From Crotophaga sulcirostris (taxonomy: Eukaryota; Chordata; Aves; Cuculiformes; Crotophagidae): a stretch of 64,000 nt of DNA. The position numbers were made by a program, and so were the translations under genes. Where the stretch lies: contig VYZB01000224.1 in assembly GCA_013397455.1 (NCBI GenBank), positions 1,225,496 to 1,289,495 of the forward strand, read 5' to 3'. Position 1 is the stretch's first letter. Each line of letters starts with the position of its first letter. The notes under the pieces are model-generated. The model was not told where the DNA came from and searched no databases. It saw only the letters and a list, made by a program, of their open reading frames with translations. Below, in pieces: positions 21,799 to 32,900 of the stretch.

Positions 21799-23212
21799 AT
21801 TCCAAATATAAAGTATTATACTCACAGGCATATAGAGAAGGTGTGAAAACTCCTGAAATTACTAAATGTGGGCCAGTGAGAGAAACCAGGCTTGTGCAGA
21901 GCCCCAAATTGCTACTCATTTCTATTCTTCGGCACAGTGCGCAGGCTGCCTCGTGGCATCAGCACCTTGGGGTATCTCCACCGTGTATTTTCCACAGGTA
22001 GGGAAAAGGTGCCAGGAAAAGGTGCCCTGACAAGTGCTCTGAGGGTATATTGTGCTCTCTTATGAATGTTAGGGTGTTGTGGCTGCCTGATAATTAGCTC
22101 TGCTCTGCTGCTGACAAACCCAGTGCAGAGCACAGGGAGATGCTCTTTGCCCTGGGGTTTTGGCAGGTTATATGACCCAATCTTTCAGATAGAAATAATG
22201 CACAAAATTGTCTCAGCCTTAGGGTGGTTCTGAGGAGTTTGTTTTCATTTTATTGCTATAAAATTTTGCCGGGCAGCTTATTCCTACCAGGAGGCGCTCT
22301 GGGACCGACTGTTCCTTCCCGCCTGCTTTCACAGCATCCTCGGTTCATGTTATCCTCACTGGGCTGTGTGGGGCTTAGCTTAAACCACCTCTCAACCCAG
22401 GGAATCACTGTGCACCTGGGACTCAGGTGCTGAGGCCATTCCCTTTCCCCAATTTAGGAAAATGCTGTTTGTCAGAGTTCCCAATGTATAGATAATTTGG
22501 TGGCTCATCTCTGTTGTTTGAAGAATAAGTGCAAAATGTAAAGATGTTCCCTAAATTTAAGATCAATGTATTAGACCAGTAACTAGAATGAAGTCCAGTA
22601 ATGAATTATTCAATATTCCCATAGCAAAGCTGGTTTTTGGACAGGTTGGGGAGGCTGTTAGTTTAAAGTATACTTATTACATACACACTAGATTTAAATA
22701 TTTTGCAAAAGCTTTTTTCCTCCTTTGTGTACATGGGACAAATGCTTGCAGTTGTCACATTCCTAGTGAGATTCCTGCACATGATTTTTGCTGGCTTTGA
22801 GCCCCAGTGTGACAAACATCCAGACCATCTCAAAATTCAAGACATATTTGTAGCTAGGGTTTACAATTTATCCAGCACCCAGTTAGATTTATTTGAGATT
22901 ATTTGGGTTTGTACGATTCACACTCAGTATTTTTTATTGCTGCACTGCAGCAATTCTTGTGGTTTGTCAACTGATGTTTACATCCAGTTCCTGGATGAAA
23001 GTTGCTGCTAGTCCAACGAGGCCAAAGACTGGAAGAGCTTAGCACAGGATGTCTTTATTTCCACACCCTGTTAGAGCTCTGCATTCTTGCTCCTGGCCTC
23101 ACTACAGAGTGGGGTTGGCTCCCTCCAGCTGGTTTTGTGACCTGCCTCTTTCCTCCAATGTCCTCGGTCCCACTTCCCTGCAGAGAGAGACTTGGAGGGC
23201 AGCAAAGGCTCT

Positions 23213-23218
23213 TTTATT
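23213..23218 (-). terminator. SLC22A7: Candidate SLC22A7 poly(A) signal
   Basis: AATAAA on the minus strand, followed by AGAGCCTTTGCTGCC, lies about 515 bases past the apparent stop. It is the first such hexamer I see downstream. If used, the 3' UTR includes the CR1 copy at 23355-23592. Confidence 0.4.
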
Positions 23219-23354
23219 GCCAGGTCAGAGCTCGGCTCAGGTCTGCACTCCTACAGTGTGGCTGTCCCAGTCCTTCACTTCACCAGAGACTGTAGGGGCA
23301 GGCTCTCCAGAGTGCTGTTTTGTGGTGGCTCTTTCACTCTGGAAGAAAAGAAGG

Positions 23355-23592
23355 CACACAAGGGGAGATTTAGATGAGAGATTAGGAAGAAATGTTTTCC
23401 TGGTGAGGCACTGACTGGCCCAGGTTGCCCAGAGCAGTGGTGGCTGCCCCATCCCTGGAGGTGTTCAAGGCCAAGTTGGATGGGGCTTGGAGCCCCCTGA
23501 CCCAGTGGGAGGTGTCCCTGCCCATGGCAGGGGGTGGGACTGGATGGGCTTTGAGGTCCCTTCCAACCCAAACCATTCCATGATTCTATGAT
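23355..23592 (+). mobile_element. CR1 3' end, group D
   Basis: A 238-base copy ending AACCATTCCATGATTCTATG, a well-preserved tail. It lies in the presumed SLC22A7 3' UTR, antisense to it. Confidence 0.9.
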
Positions 23593-23731
23593 GGACGGGA
23601 AAGCAGGAACCCTGACAGCTTCCATCCCCACTGGGCTCTCTCTTCATCCACTGCCACCCAGAGATGGGGAACTACAGGCATCCCTCTGCCTTTCTCAGCA
23701 GACTCCATGTGCAGGGCAGGATGGAGCTGAC

Positions 23732-23942
23732 TCACTGTGTCTTCTCGATGTCCTCGATGCCTTCGGGCAGGCGCACGTTGAGTGTCTCCGGGAGCAGGAA
23801 GGCCACCGACCCGCAGCACACTGCCACTCCACAGTAGGTCACCTCAGGCAGAGACCTCCACACCTCATCCAGCAGAAACACAAGGGGGGCCAGAGCCCCG
23901 CCAAGGCGTGCCACGAAGGAGGTGTACCCCATCCCATTCTGC
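23732..23942 (-). CDS. SLC22A7: SLC22A7 coding exon 9 and apparent stop
   Basis: These 211 bases encode [20 protein letters not shown] through [20 protein letters not shown], helices 11 and 12, then TGA at 23734-23732. The stop overlaps a consensus donor (GTGAGT at 23735-23730). The exon may therefore end at 23736 and splice to an unseen exon 10 encoding a longer tail. Confidence 0.88.
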
Positions 23943-26900
23943 CTGGACCACCATGAGAAAGAGATGGGTGCTTCTTTCATATCAGACCTTAGGGAACACT
24001 GCAGAACCTCTTCCCTTTCCCCCTATTTTTAATGCATGCTGAGACCTTTTTCCCCTCCAAGTTCTTCCTCTACCAGGCTTTTTCTTTCTTCGCATCTTCC
24101 TACAATGATACTGTTTACCAGAGAGCAACCATAGCTGCTGTGAGAAATAGATTTGTTTCTGTTATGAGAAAGAAGCTTCAGTTCTACACTAAAAATATGT
24201 GCTCTGAGGTTGTTTCCACTTTAAATGTTGAAAACCCTGAGTGCATTTTCTACTAGTCCCCTCGTAAGTCCTCTGATCTGCTGAGAGCAAACCCAAGTCC
24301 TTCCTTCTCTTAGGAGGGTGGCATGCTCTAGAGATACCTGTGAGCACCTTTGGTCCTGCAAGCCCAGAAAAGCCTGGAGAGGAGGCCAAAAATAAGACCT
24401 GGGATGTATTCCATTTGCTAAATTTCAGGGGATGGGTGGCATTTCATACTGGCAACAAGGATCCCAGGACCTTCGTGTGCATGTGAAGAGTAAGTACTAC
24501 AGAAGGAACCAACAGTTTTGTTTCTACCTGTCAATGCCTTTGAGCATGTAAAAATGCAAACCTATCTGAGAAGAAAAGTAGCAGATCAGTGTGCCTACTT
24601 CAGTTTAAATATGCATCATTCCCCAGAGCAGTGGACTAGTTTGGCTAAAGGACTACATGGCAGGGAATGAAACCAGTGAGGCTGTTCCCTCCACCAGTCT
24701 CAGCTCCATCTCAGACTATGCTGATGCTAAATCTGGTTTGATGTCATCATTGCCCAGATATTTCAAATAAACTCTCTTTTTCCTCCTGAAAGGCTCATTA
24801 ATCCCTGCTTTAGTATCATCTGATGTCTAGAAGACTGTTAAACGTGGAATGTGTCCCGTATAGAACCTGATGTTACAAATAATTATTTTCTGGATCTTGT
24901 AACAGTCATTGGCAGATTATCACCGGGAACTAAGAATTTACCAAGCACAGATGCTTGGAGTTCAAAAATCTTCCCACACAGAATTCTCCTAGCCTTTCGA
25001 TACATCGTCCTATCAACTCAGATTAGATATCAGGAAAAATTTCTTCACCAAAAGGCTTCTCAGACACTGGCAGAGGCTGCCTAGGAAGGTGGTGGAGTCA
25101 CCATCACTGGAGGTGTTCAAAAGATGGGTAGATGAGTTGCTCAGGGATCTGGTTTAGTAGGGGACAGGTACGGTTGGACTCGATGATCTCAAAGTTTTTT
25201 CCAACCAAATTATTCTATAATAACCTAATCACACGTAACCCCACTCAAAAAATTGTAGCTTTCTGCCCTTTTCTTGTGAGGATGTTAAACCCTAGAACCT
25301 ACTGCTTCTAGAGGCAAGGCATCAGTCCTGCAGTCTAGCCAACAGCACATCCTGCTGTGCTGATGTGGAAACCTGAAGGTGACATCCCACCCAGGCTCTG
25401 GTTGTGCATGCAGGCAAGGGGCACCACGTACCTCAGCACTGTGGGGTAGAGCTCCGAGGTGTACAAGAAGACAGTAGTGAATGCAGCTTCTGAGAAACCT
25501 TTGCCCATAATGGCTACTACAGAGCGCAAGGAGGTGAGGGCTAGGAGGAAAGAAAAGACATTTATGATGATGTGGCAAAGCAAATGTTGGTCTCTTCTCA
25601 CAAGGGACAAGAGGAAATGGCCATAAGTTGCACCAGGGCAGGTTTAGGCTGGATATTAGGAAAAAATTCTTCACTGAAAGGGTTCTCAGGCACTGGCAGA
25701 GGCTGCCCAGAGAGGTGGTTGAGTCCCCATCCCTGGAAGTGTTTAAAAGACTGGTGGATGAGTTTCTGGGGGACGTGGTTTAGCAGAGGACAGGTACGGT
25801 TGGACTCGATGATCTCAAAGGCCTTTTCCAACCGGACAATTCTATGATTCTGGGATGATCAAAGAGCAGCCTCTAGGAAGAGTATTCTTGTCACCTCAAG
25901 TACAAGAAGGAAGGTTTAATGCTCCTACAAACAAAATAGGGAGCTTCACGGCCTTGGAGCTGCTGCCTCCAATGTTTGGGTCAGTAAGTTTGGTAACTGC
26001 TCGCCCAAGTGAGAGCTGAACTGATGAAGGGACAGATCCTGACATTTCCCATTGGACAATACCTATAGTAAAGATAGGCACTTCACATCACTCTGTCTGG
26101 ATCCTTACCAGCCACTTCACAGTGACTGAAGGTCATCTGGTGCCACCAGATATTAGGGCTAGCTCACATTAGCAACCCTGTCCTGCAGATGCTCTTTAGA
26201 TAGAGGACAGGAAAGCTGGGGAGGGGTTCTTTGTCAGGGATTGCAAAAATAGGATGAGGAGGAATGGTTCTAAGCTGAAAGAGGGGAGATTTACATTAGA
26301 TCTTAGGAAGAAATGTTTTGCTGTGAGGGTGGGGAGGCCCTGGCTCAGGTTGCCCAGAGCAGTGGTGGCTGCCCCATCCCTGGAGGTGTTGAAGGCCAGG
26401 TTGGATGGGGCTTGGAGCCCCCTGATCCAGTGGGAGGTGTGCCTGCCCATGGCAGGGGGTGGGACTGGATGATCTTTAAAGCCCTTTCCAACCCAAACAA
26501 TTCTATAATTCTATGACATCTCTATATAGAGTTTCCTGTAGACAAGTTCTACAGTTCCCCTTCTCTTCCACTGCACAGAATGGAAACCACCCCTTCAACA
26601 AGTATTGCATAGAGCAAGAAGGGCATCTCACGCTTGGGAATGATGATGTTGGCTCCTATGCACAGTCCAGTAAGGATGAGTGCCCACGCCTGGCTCTGCC
26701 GTCGTCCAGCTCGATTCACCAGCACATACATGATCATCTTGGATGGAATCTCAATGACGCCAAAGACAAACTGGGAGAGATAAATGTTGAGCCCAAAGCC
26801 GGTTAAGTTCAAGCTCATGCCGTAATAAGAGAAGGAAACTCCAAACCTGCAAGGAATTTGTGGAGATGGGGGTTAGGGAAATCCAGCTGGGAAACTGCAG

Positions 26901-29900
26901 GACAAATCCCATGTGTGAAAGGACACTGCTTACCACACAGCCCCGGAACACAGGGAGATCTTCCGCAGCGCCGGTGTCCTGAACAAGCTGATGTAGGAGT
27001 AACTCTCTCCTGGCTTTTTGTCAATTGTCATCTTTTTGAGGGCCTGGGAGAGGTGGAGAGAAGGAAATAGCTCAGCTGCTGTACTTTTAGGATCCAGACA
27101 GGAAACCTTAGACAGACTGGGACCCCCGCCCTTCCCGGCACGAGGTACACCTTGGATTTTCCATACATTCCCATTGCAGGACAATTCTCTGGACATACAT
27201 CATCTGAGGCATATCTTCCTACAACTTCACAGATTGCCTACCATTTCAGACCTCTTTTTCTTCCCTTGGCCCCTTCTTCCCTCTTACCTACATATATCAC
27301 GTGGCAGAAAGGGTGTCAGAAGAATGTTGGCCAGTTCCATCCTCTTCCCCATGTGGTTGCCTGCCATTGTGTAAGGTCTCAGGTAGGAGCTAACACTGAG
27401 CTGCACGCTTTGTTCTCATGAGTGCATTTATATAAAATGTGATTATTTATAAATCTGTTTGCATAAATACAGAATATGTAAAAAAAAAAAAAAAAAAGTC
27501 AGGCACTGAGAAGTGAGCCCTGCCCATCAGGAAGAAGAGGTTGCTTATTCCCAAAGTCTTTTAGCAATTGATTGAGGAGTAAGTGCCAGGAGAGTTGGTG
27601 AGTTTGGTTCACTGGCAGGGATGCAAGAGACTGACACAACTACAGGTCTGCAATGCAGTTATACCTATGCAAGTCTCACTGTGTAGGTAAAGGGGATCTC
27701 AACTGGAAGTGGTGGAGTAGTTTTATGCTACAGAAAACAAACGTATTTGGTCAGAAGAAGCACGTGCTGTCCTCATCGTCCCGTCGTTAGATTGGAATGG
27801 GGACTGCAGACAGTGATGATGTGGACACCTCATATTGGGAGAGATGAATTCATCATGCCCAAACCAACTGATTAGATTATGAATCACAGGAGATCTTAAG
27901 GAGAGAGTCTGGTTAACCAGTTACATGTTTTCTCAAATCAGCATCCTCTTCAGAGAAAGCAAAGCCTTGGCACCTGCACACTCTCCTCTCTGTTATGGGA
28001 GTGATGCTTCTGCCTTATGTTTTGGGACTCTGTTTTTCTGTTGTTGCATATTTAGTCCAGTGCATGGAAGGTCCCTCCACCTAATAAAGGGGATTTCTGG
28101 TCTTCTAGGAGCTGAGCTGCTACTTTATGTTTACGAGTGGGTGTAGCTTCTTTCTAGAGGAAAACAGAGCTCAGCAACTGGTGGACCACAGTGCCCTAGA
28201 GACCACATTGCAGGCTGGGCATTGCTTCAGGCATCAAATAAAAGTAAAACAGAGAGAGAGAGAGAAAATGGGAGAGGAAGAACATGTGTCTGGATCTTCA
28301 GTTGCTCACCTCTGGTGAGACAGCAAAGTCTTTCCTTCCATTCATTCTTGCACATCTGAGCAGATCCCTGTGAGCTTGTTTCACTTTGCCGTTGGCTATG
28401 AGCCACCGGGCAGACTCTGGGACCCACCTGGTGTGAGGAGAGAAGACAGTGTTCCTGTTGGCACTCCATGTTTTCCACCTGAGATACATGGCCCTGGCCA
28501 AAGAGAAGGCATCTCCTCTATGAGACTTCAACCTCAGCTAAAAATAGCAACTGTGAGGCATGAAAATAAAAGTAACAGGACGCCCTTGTTACACAGATAT
28601 GATGTTCTACCCTTAAAGGAGATCAATCTGCTAATTGAAGTATATCTAGCCACATTTTTATCATATGATCCTTGATCAAATCTTGAAATTTCTTAGCTGG
28701 TTGAAGTTTCAAACTCTTATCAATTAAAATTGGCCCCAGAGAGTTTATATTTAAAGTTTCATGCTTTCAGGAACTCCTTCAACTTTGAAATTATAGGGTA
28801 TAAAAAATTACTATGTGGAAAGGATTTAGTGAGCTCTATACTGACTCTGTAAATTGCTAAAATTATTTGGTTTTCACAACAGAATCATAGAATTACAGAT
28901 TGTCCTGGGGTGGAAGGGGCCCACCAGGATCATCGAGTCCAGCTCCTGTCCCTGCACAGGACAACCCCAACATTCACACCGTGGGGCTGAGGGTGTTGGC
29001 CAAACCCTTCTGGAATATTGTCAGGCTGGGACTGCTGCCCTGGGGAGCTGTGCCAGTGCTCCACCAGCCTCTGGGGGAAGAACCTTGTCCTGATGTCCCA
29101 CCTAACCCTCCCCTGGTACATCTTCTGCCATTCCCTCGGGTTCTGTGATTGGTCACCAGAGAAAATTATAATCAAAACAGTCAACTGGGGCTGTGACACC
29201 CCCCCCCCCCCCATGCTGGTCATTGACGCTCAGATGTCAGAGATGTCAGATATTTCTTAACTAGCACTACAGGAGGGAAAGAGCCCACAGAAATTGGACC
29301 TGTTTGACCCATCAGGATGGTTAAACAGCTCAGAAAGGCCGTGGGACGTGCAGAGATAAACGTACCTGCAGATGTCATTGGCTTTTATGGAAAAATTGGT
29401 CCCAAAGGTATCCTTCCCAATGAGGTGGGGTCAGAGGATGGATAAATTGTTTATCTTGAGTCTACCAGGGATTAAAGCCAGGGATTTAGCCTGGTCCTGC
29501 CTGCCTTTATTGGGATCTATTTTTTTTTTCTCTTAACCACATTTGGCAGTGCTCACAGGACCAAATCCTGCTCCTTTGTGCTGCAACCTGTTCCCCAAAC
29601 ACCTGGCCTCAGCTCCATCCTGCCTCCTCCTTGTTTCCATGATGCAATCTTGGCTCCTGACCTTGTTGGAGGTGAGGAGAGATGAAACCCAGGCCACTCC
29701 AGCTTTCAAGAGCTGCCACCCCTGGGCAACCCCAGTGCAGGGCACAGACAAGTCCTGCTTCTTTTTGGGTTGCTGGAGCCAATCCTAGGATCAGCGTTGC
29801 AACGCTTGCCATGCCCACAGAGCAAAGGAGGCAAATCATGGAATCATAGAATTGTTTGGTTGGGAAAGACCTTTGAGATCATTGAGTGTAACCGTGACTG

Positions 29901-32900
29901 TCCACTATTTAAACCAGATCCCTGAGCACCTCATCTACCCTTATTTTAAACACCTCCAAAGATGGTGACTCAACAACTTCCCTGGGCAGCCTCTGCCAGT
30001 GCCTGAGAACCCTTTCAGTGAAGAAATTTTTCCTGATATCCAAACTAAACCTCCCCTGGCACAACTTGAGGCCATTTCCTCTTGTCCTGTCATTTGTTAC
30101 TTGGGAGAAGAGACCAACACCCACCTCACCACAACCTCCTTTTAGGTCGTTGTAGAGGGTGATGAGGTCTCCCCTCAGCCTCCTTTTCTCCAAACAACCC
30201 AGATGCTCCTCATAACAGTTGTTCTCCAACCCCTTCATCAGCTTCATTGCTCTTCTCTGGACGTGCTCCAGCCCCTCAATGTCTTTCTTGTAGTGAAGGG
30301 CCCAAAACTGAACACGGGATTTGGGGTGCAGCCCCCTCCCATGCCCACCAGCTGTCCAGCTGCAGGTCACTGCACTCACCACAGGCAGACAATGCTCAGA
30401 AGACAAGGTCCTGTCACGGCTACCAACAGCCAGTGCCACTCCCGCACCAGGTAGGCCACCATGGCCAGCAGCATGTTCCCAATGCTCCAGAAGATGCTTG
30501 TCAGGATCCCGGAGAAGGTGCGGTGCTGTATGTCCACCCACTCCATCCCTGCAAGAGGGAGGCAGCGTTGAGCTGGGACACACAGGACTTCTCCAGAAAG
30601 GGGTCTGCAGGGCTTTTTGACAAAGGACAAAGTGAGGTAACATCTCTTGTCTTCTCCTCCAGGAAAGTTCCACTGTTTTGCCAGCATTTGGGACATTTAA
30701 AATGTTCATCCACAATGCTTAACTTCTTGCAAAATTGTAAGCAACTAAAATAAAGCCTTAAAAGAATAAATACTGGACATATAGTAAGGAACAGTGTTAA
30801 AAACATCTTAGGTGATGCTTTTTTTTTATCATAGAATCATAGATAGGTTTGGGTTGGAAGGGACCTTAAAGATCCTCCAGTTCCAATGCCCCTGCCATGG
30901 GCAGGGGCACCTCCCACTGGGTCAGGGGGCTCCAAGCCCCATCCAACCTGGCCTTCAACACCTCCAGGGATGGGGCAGCCACCACTGCTCTGGGCAACCT
31001 GGNAAGATTGGAGCCAGGTGGAAAAGGCAAGTTGTGGTTCATCCTCATCATCATGGAATGGTTTGGGTTGGAAGGGACCACAAAGCTCATTCAGTTCCAA
31101 CCTGCCTGCCATGGGCAGGGACACCTCCCACTGGATCGGGGGGCTCAAATCCCCATCCAGCCTGGCCTTCAACACCTCCAGGGATGGGGCAGCCACCACT
31201 GCTCTGGGCAACCTGGGCCAGGGCCTCCCCACCCTCACAGCAAAACATTTCTTCCTAACCTGTCATCTAAATCTTCTCTCTTTCAGCTGAAAACCCAAAT
31301 TCTTTCTAATCTCTAATTTCAATCTCCCTCTTTCACCTTAAAACCATTCCTTTCATCCTGTCCCTGCACTCCCTGATCAAGAGCCCCTCCCCAGCTTCTC
31401 TGGAGCCCCTTTCAGTACTGGAGGCTTCTCTAAGGTCTCCCCACAGCCTTCTCTTCTCCAGGCTGAACACCCCCAACTCTCTCAGCCTGTCCTCCTACAG
31501 GAGGTGCTCCAGCCCTCGGATCATCTCCGTGGCCTCCTCTCGACTCACTCCAACAGATCCAGGTCCTTCCTGCGCTGTGCTTTTATCCTATTCAATAGCA
31601 TTAAAATGATCTTCTTTATCAAATAGATATTTTTTTCCTCCCAACCATCTTGCCTGCACAGTTTCCCATTCCTCTGCCCACTCATTATTTCAGATTAAAG
31701 AAATATATTAAGATGAATTATTGTCTTGCAGGAGTAGGTACTACTGCACATGTAAAGCCAGAACAGATGGGAGTCTTCTTGTTTTTGTGTGCAAACTAAA
31801 ATCTGATTTTCCCCCAAAGGTCTGGACATCTTGCTACCACCTCTAACAATCACAAATGTCCCTTCCAAGCTCTTCTTTTGTTTGCAACCTTCATAACAAT
31901 TTTAAAAAAAAAATCAAACATAGAAAGCCTTGGGATTTGTTAGGTTTTTGTGTGGACTTTTCCAGTATTGAAGCCGTTTTAGCTCAATTTTGGCTGTATC
32001 AGCAAAGATCTGCCCCTGTAACTTGCTCCTGGGTACAGTGAGTCTTGCCTAGGACGTCCCAACTGTATCTGCAAAATCATCCAGTGCTCTGTTGGGTACT
32101 CTCAACTTTCGAGTTTGCTTTTATTATATAGTTACCTAAATTCTTCAGTTTCATTTTGCCTAGCTCTGTGTGATGTTTTTTTGGTTGTTCTTTCCCTCCA
32201 TTCTTTCTAAAAATAGGGAAGTTATGAAAACTGTGAGCTAACTCAAGACTGAGGAGTTAGAAACAGCCCATGAGTGACACACCATCCTCCTCCTGCTGCG
32301 GACACAGCAGCACTGGTGAATTGTCTTCACAGCATGTTTGAAGGAGAACTTGAAATACTGAGTTTGAGAACTCAGCATCAGAGGAAAGGGGCAGATACTT
32401 TAGTCTATGGCTTTTATTTTACTACTGAAGGTCCTTAGCAGGAGTTGAGTACAATGGATTGCAAGCGTTGATATTGCAACAGAAGTACTAATAAGTGGTT
32501 GTTATATTTTGAAGCATTAATTAGACTAACAGAAAATTGTAATGCTTGGCTCCTCCCAAGAAGGATGCTCTTTTGGCTGCTTGTAGAGAAATTACACGCA
32601 TAACGGGTTGCAAACTACTGCATAACTATTTCCAACTCTGTTCCTCCTAGCTCTGCTCCATCTGATAGACAAATCCCTACCCACCCAAACTAGCTCAGCT
32701 CTTCCACTGCTGTCGAAGCCTCCCTGCACAACCAGGCACCCCCAAACCCCCACGTACTTACCCAAAGGCAATACAATAAGGGAGACCCCACTCAGGGCCA
32801 CCCCGGTGAGGGTCCGTGTGATGGCCAGCATGCTGTAGGAGACCGAGGCGGCGCTCAGCATCCCGAACACGACAGAGCAGACCAGTGACAGCAGGAGCAT

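Larger units (their letters stand above)
20161..23212. other. Spacer between TTL promoter and SLC22A7 3' end
   Basis: The first 1.6 kb is almost entirely CR1 (20222-21195 and 21336-21798). From 21799 to 23212 I see no gene or repeat. A further SLC22A7 exon could lie here if the alternative donor at 23735 is used, but I could not identify one. Confidence 0.7.
25541..26631. other. SLC22A7: SLC22A7 intron 7
   Basis: More than half is CR1 (25583-25858 and 26206-26517). The rest shows nothing recognisable. Confidence 0.85.
27044..28309. other. SLC22A7: SLC22A7 intron 5
   Basis: It is free of CR1. It holds a run of 18 A (27480-27497) and a short AG repeat (28251-28264). I see no gene. Confidence 0.8.
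28428..30379. other. SLC22A7: SLC22A7 intron 4
   Basis: It holds CR1 copies at 28880-29158 and 29835-30330 and a run of 14 C at 29199-29212. 29213-29834 shows nothing recognisable. Confidence 0.85.
30549..32761. other. SLC22A7: SLC22A7 intron 3
   Basis: CR1 copies fill 30829-31580, joined by a single undetermined base at 31003. 31581-32761 is unique sequence with nothing recognised. Confidence 0.85.
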
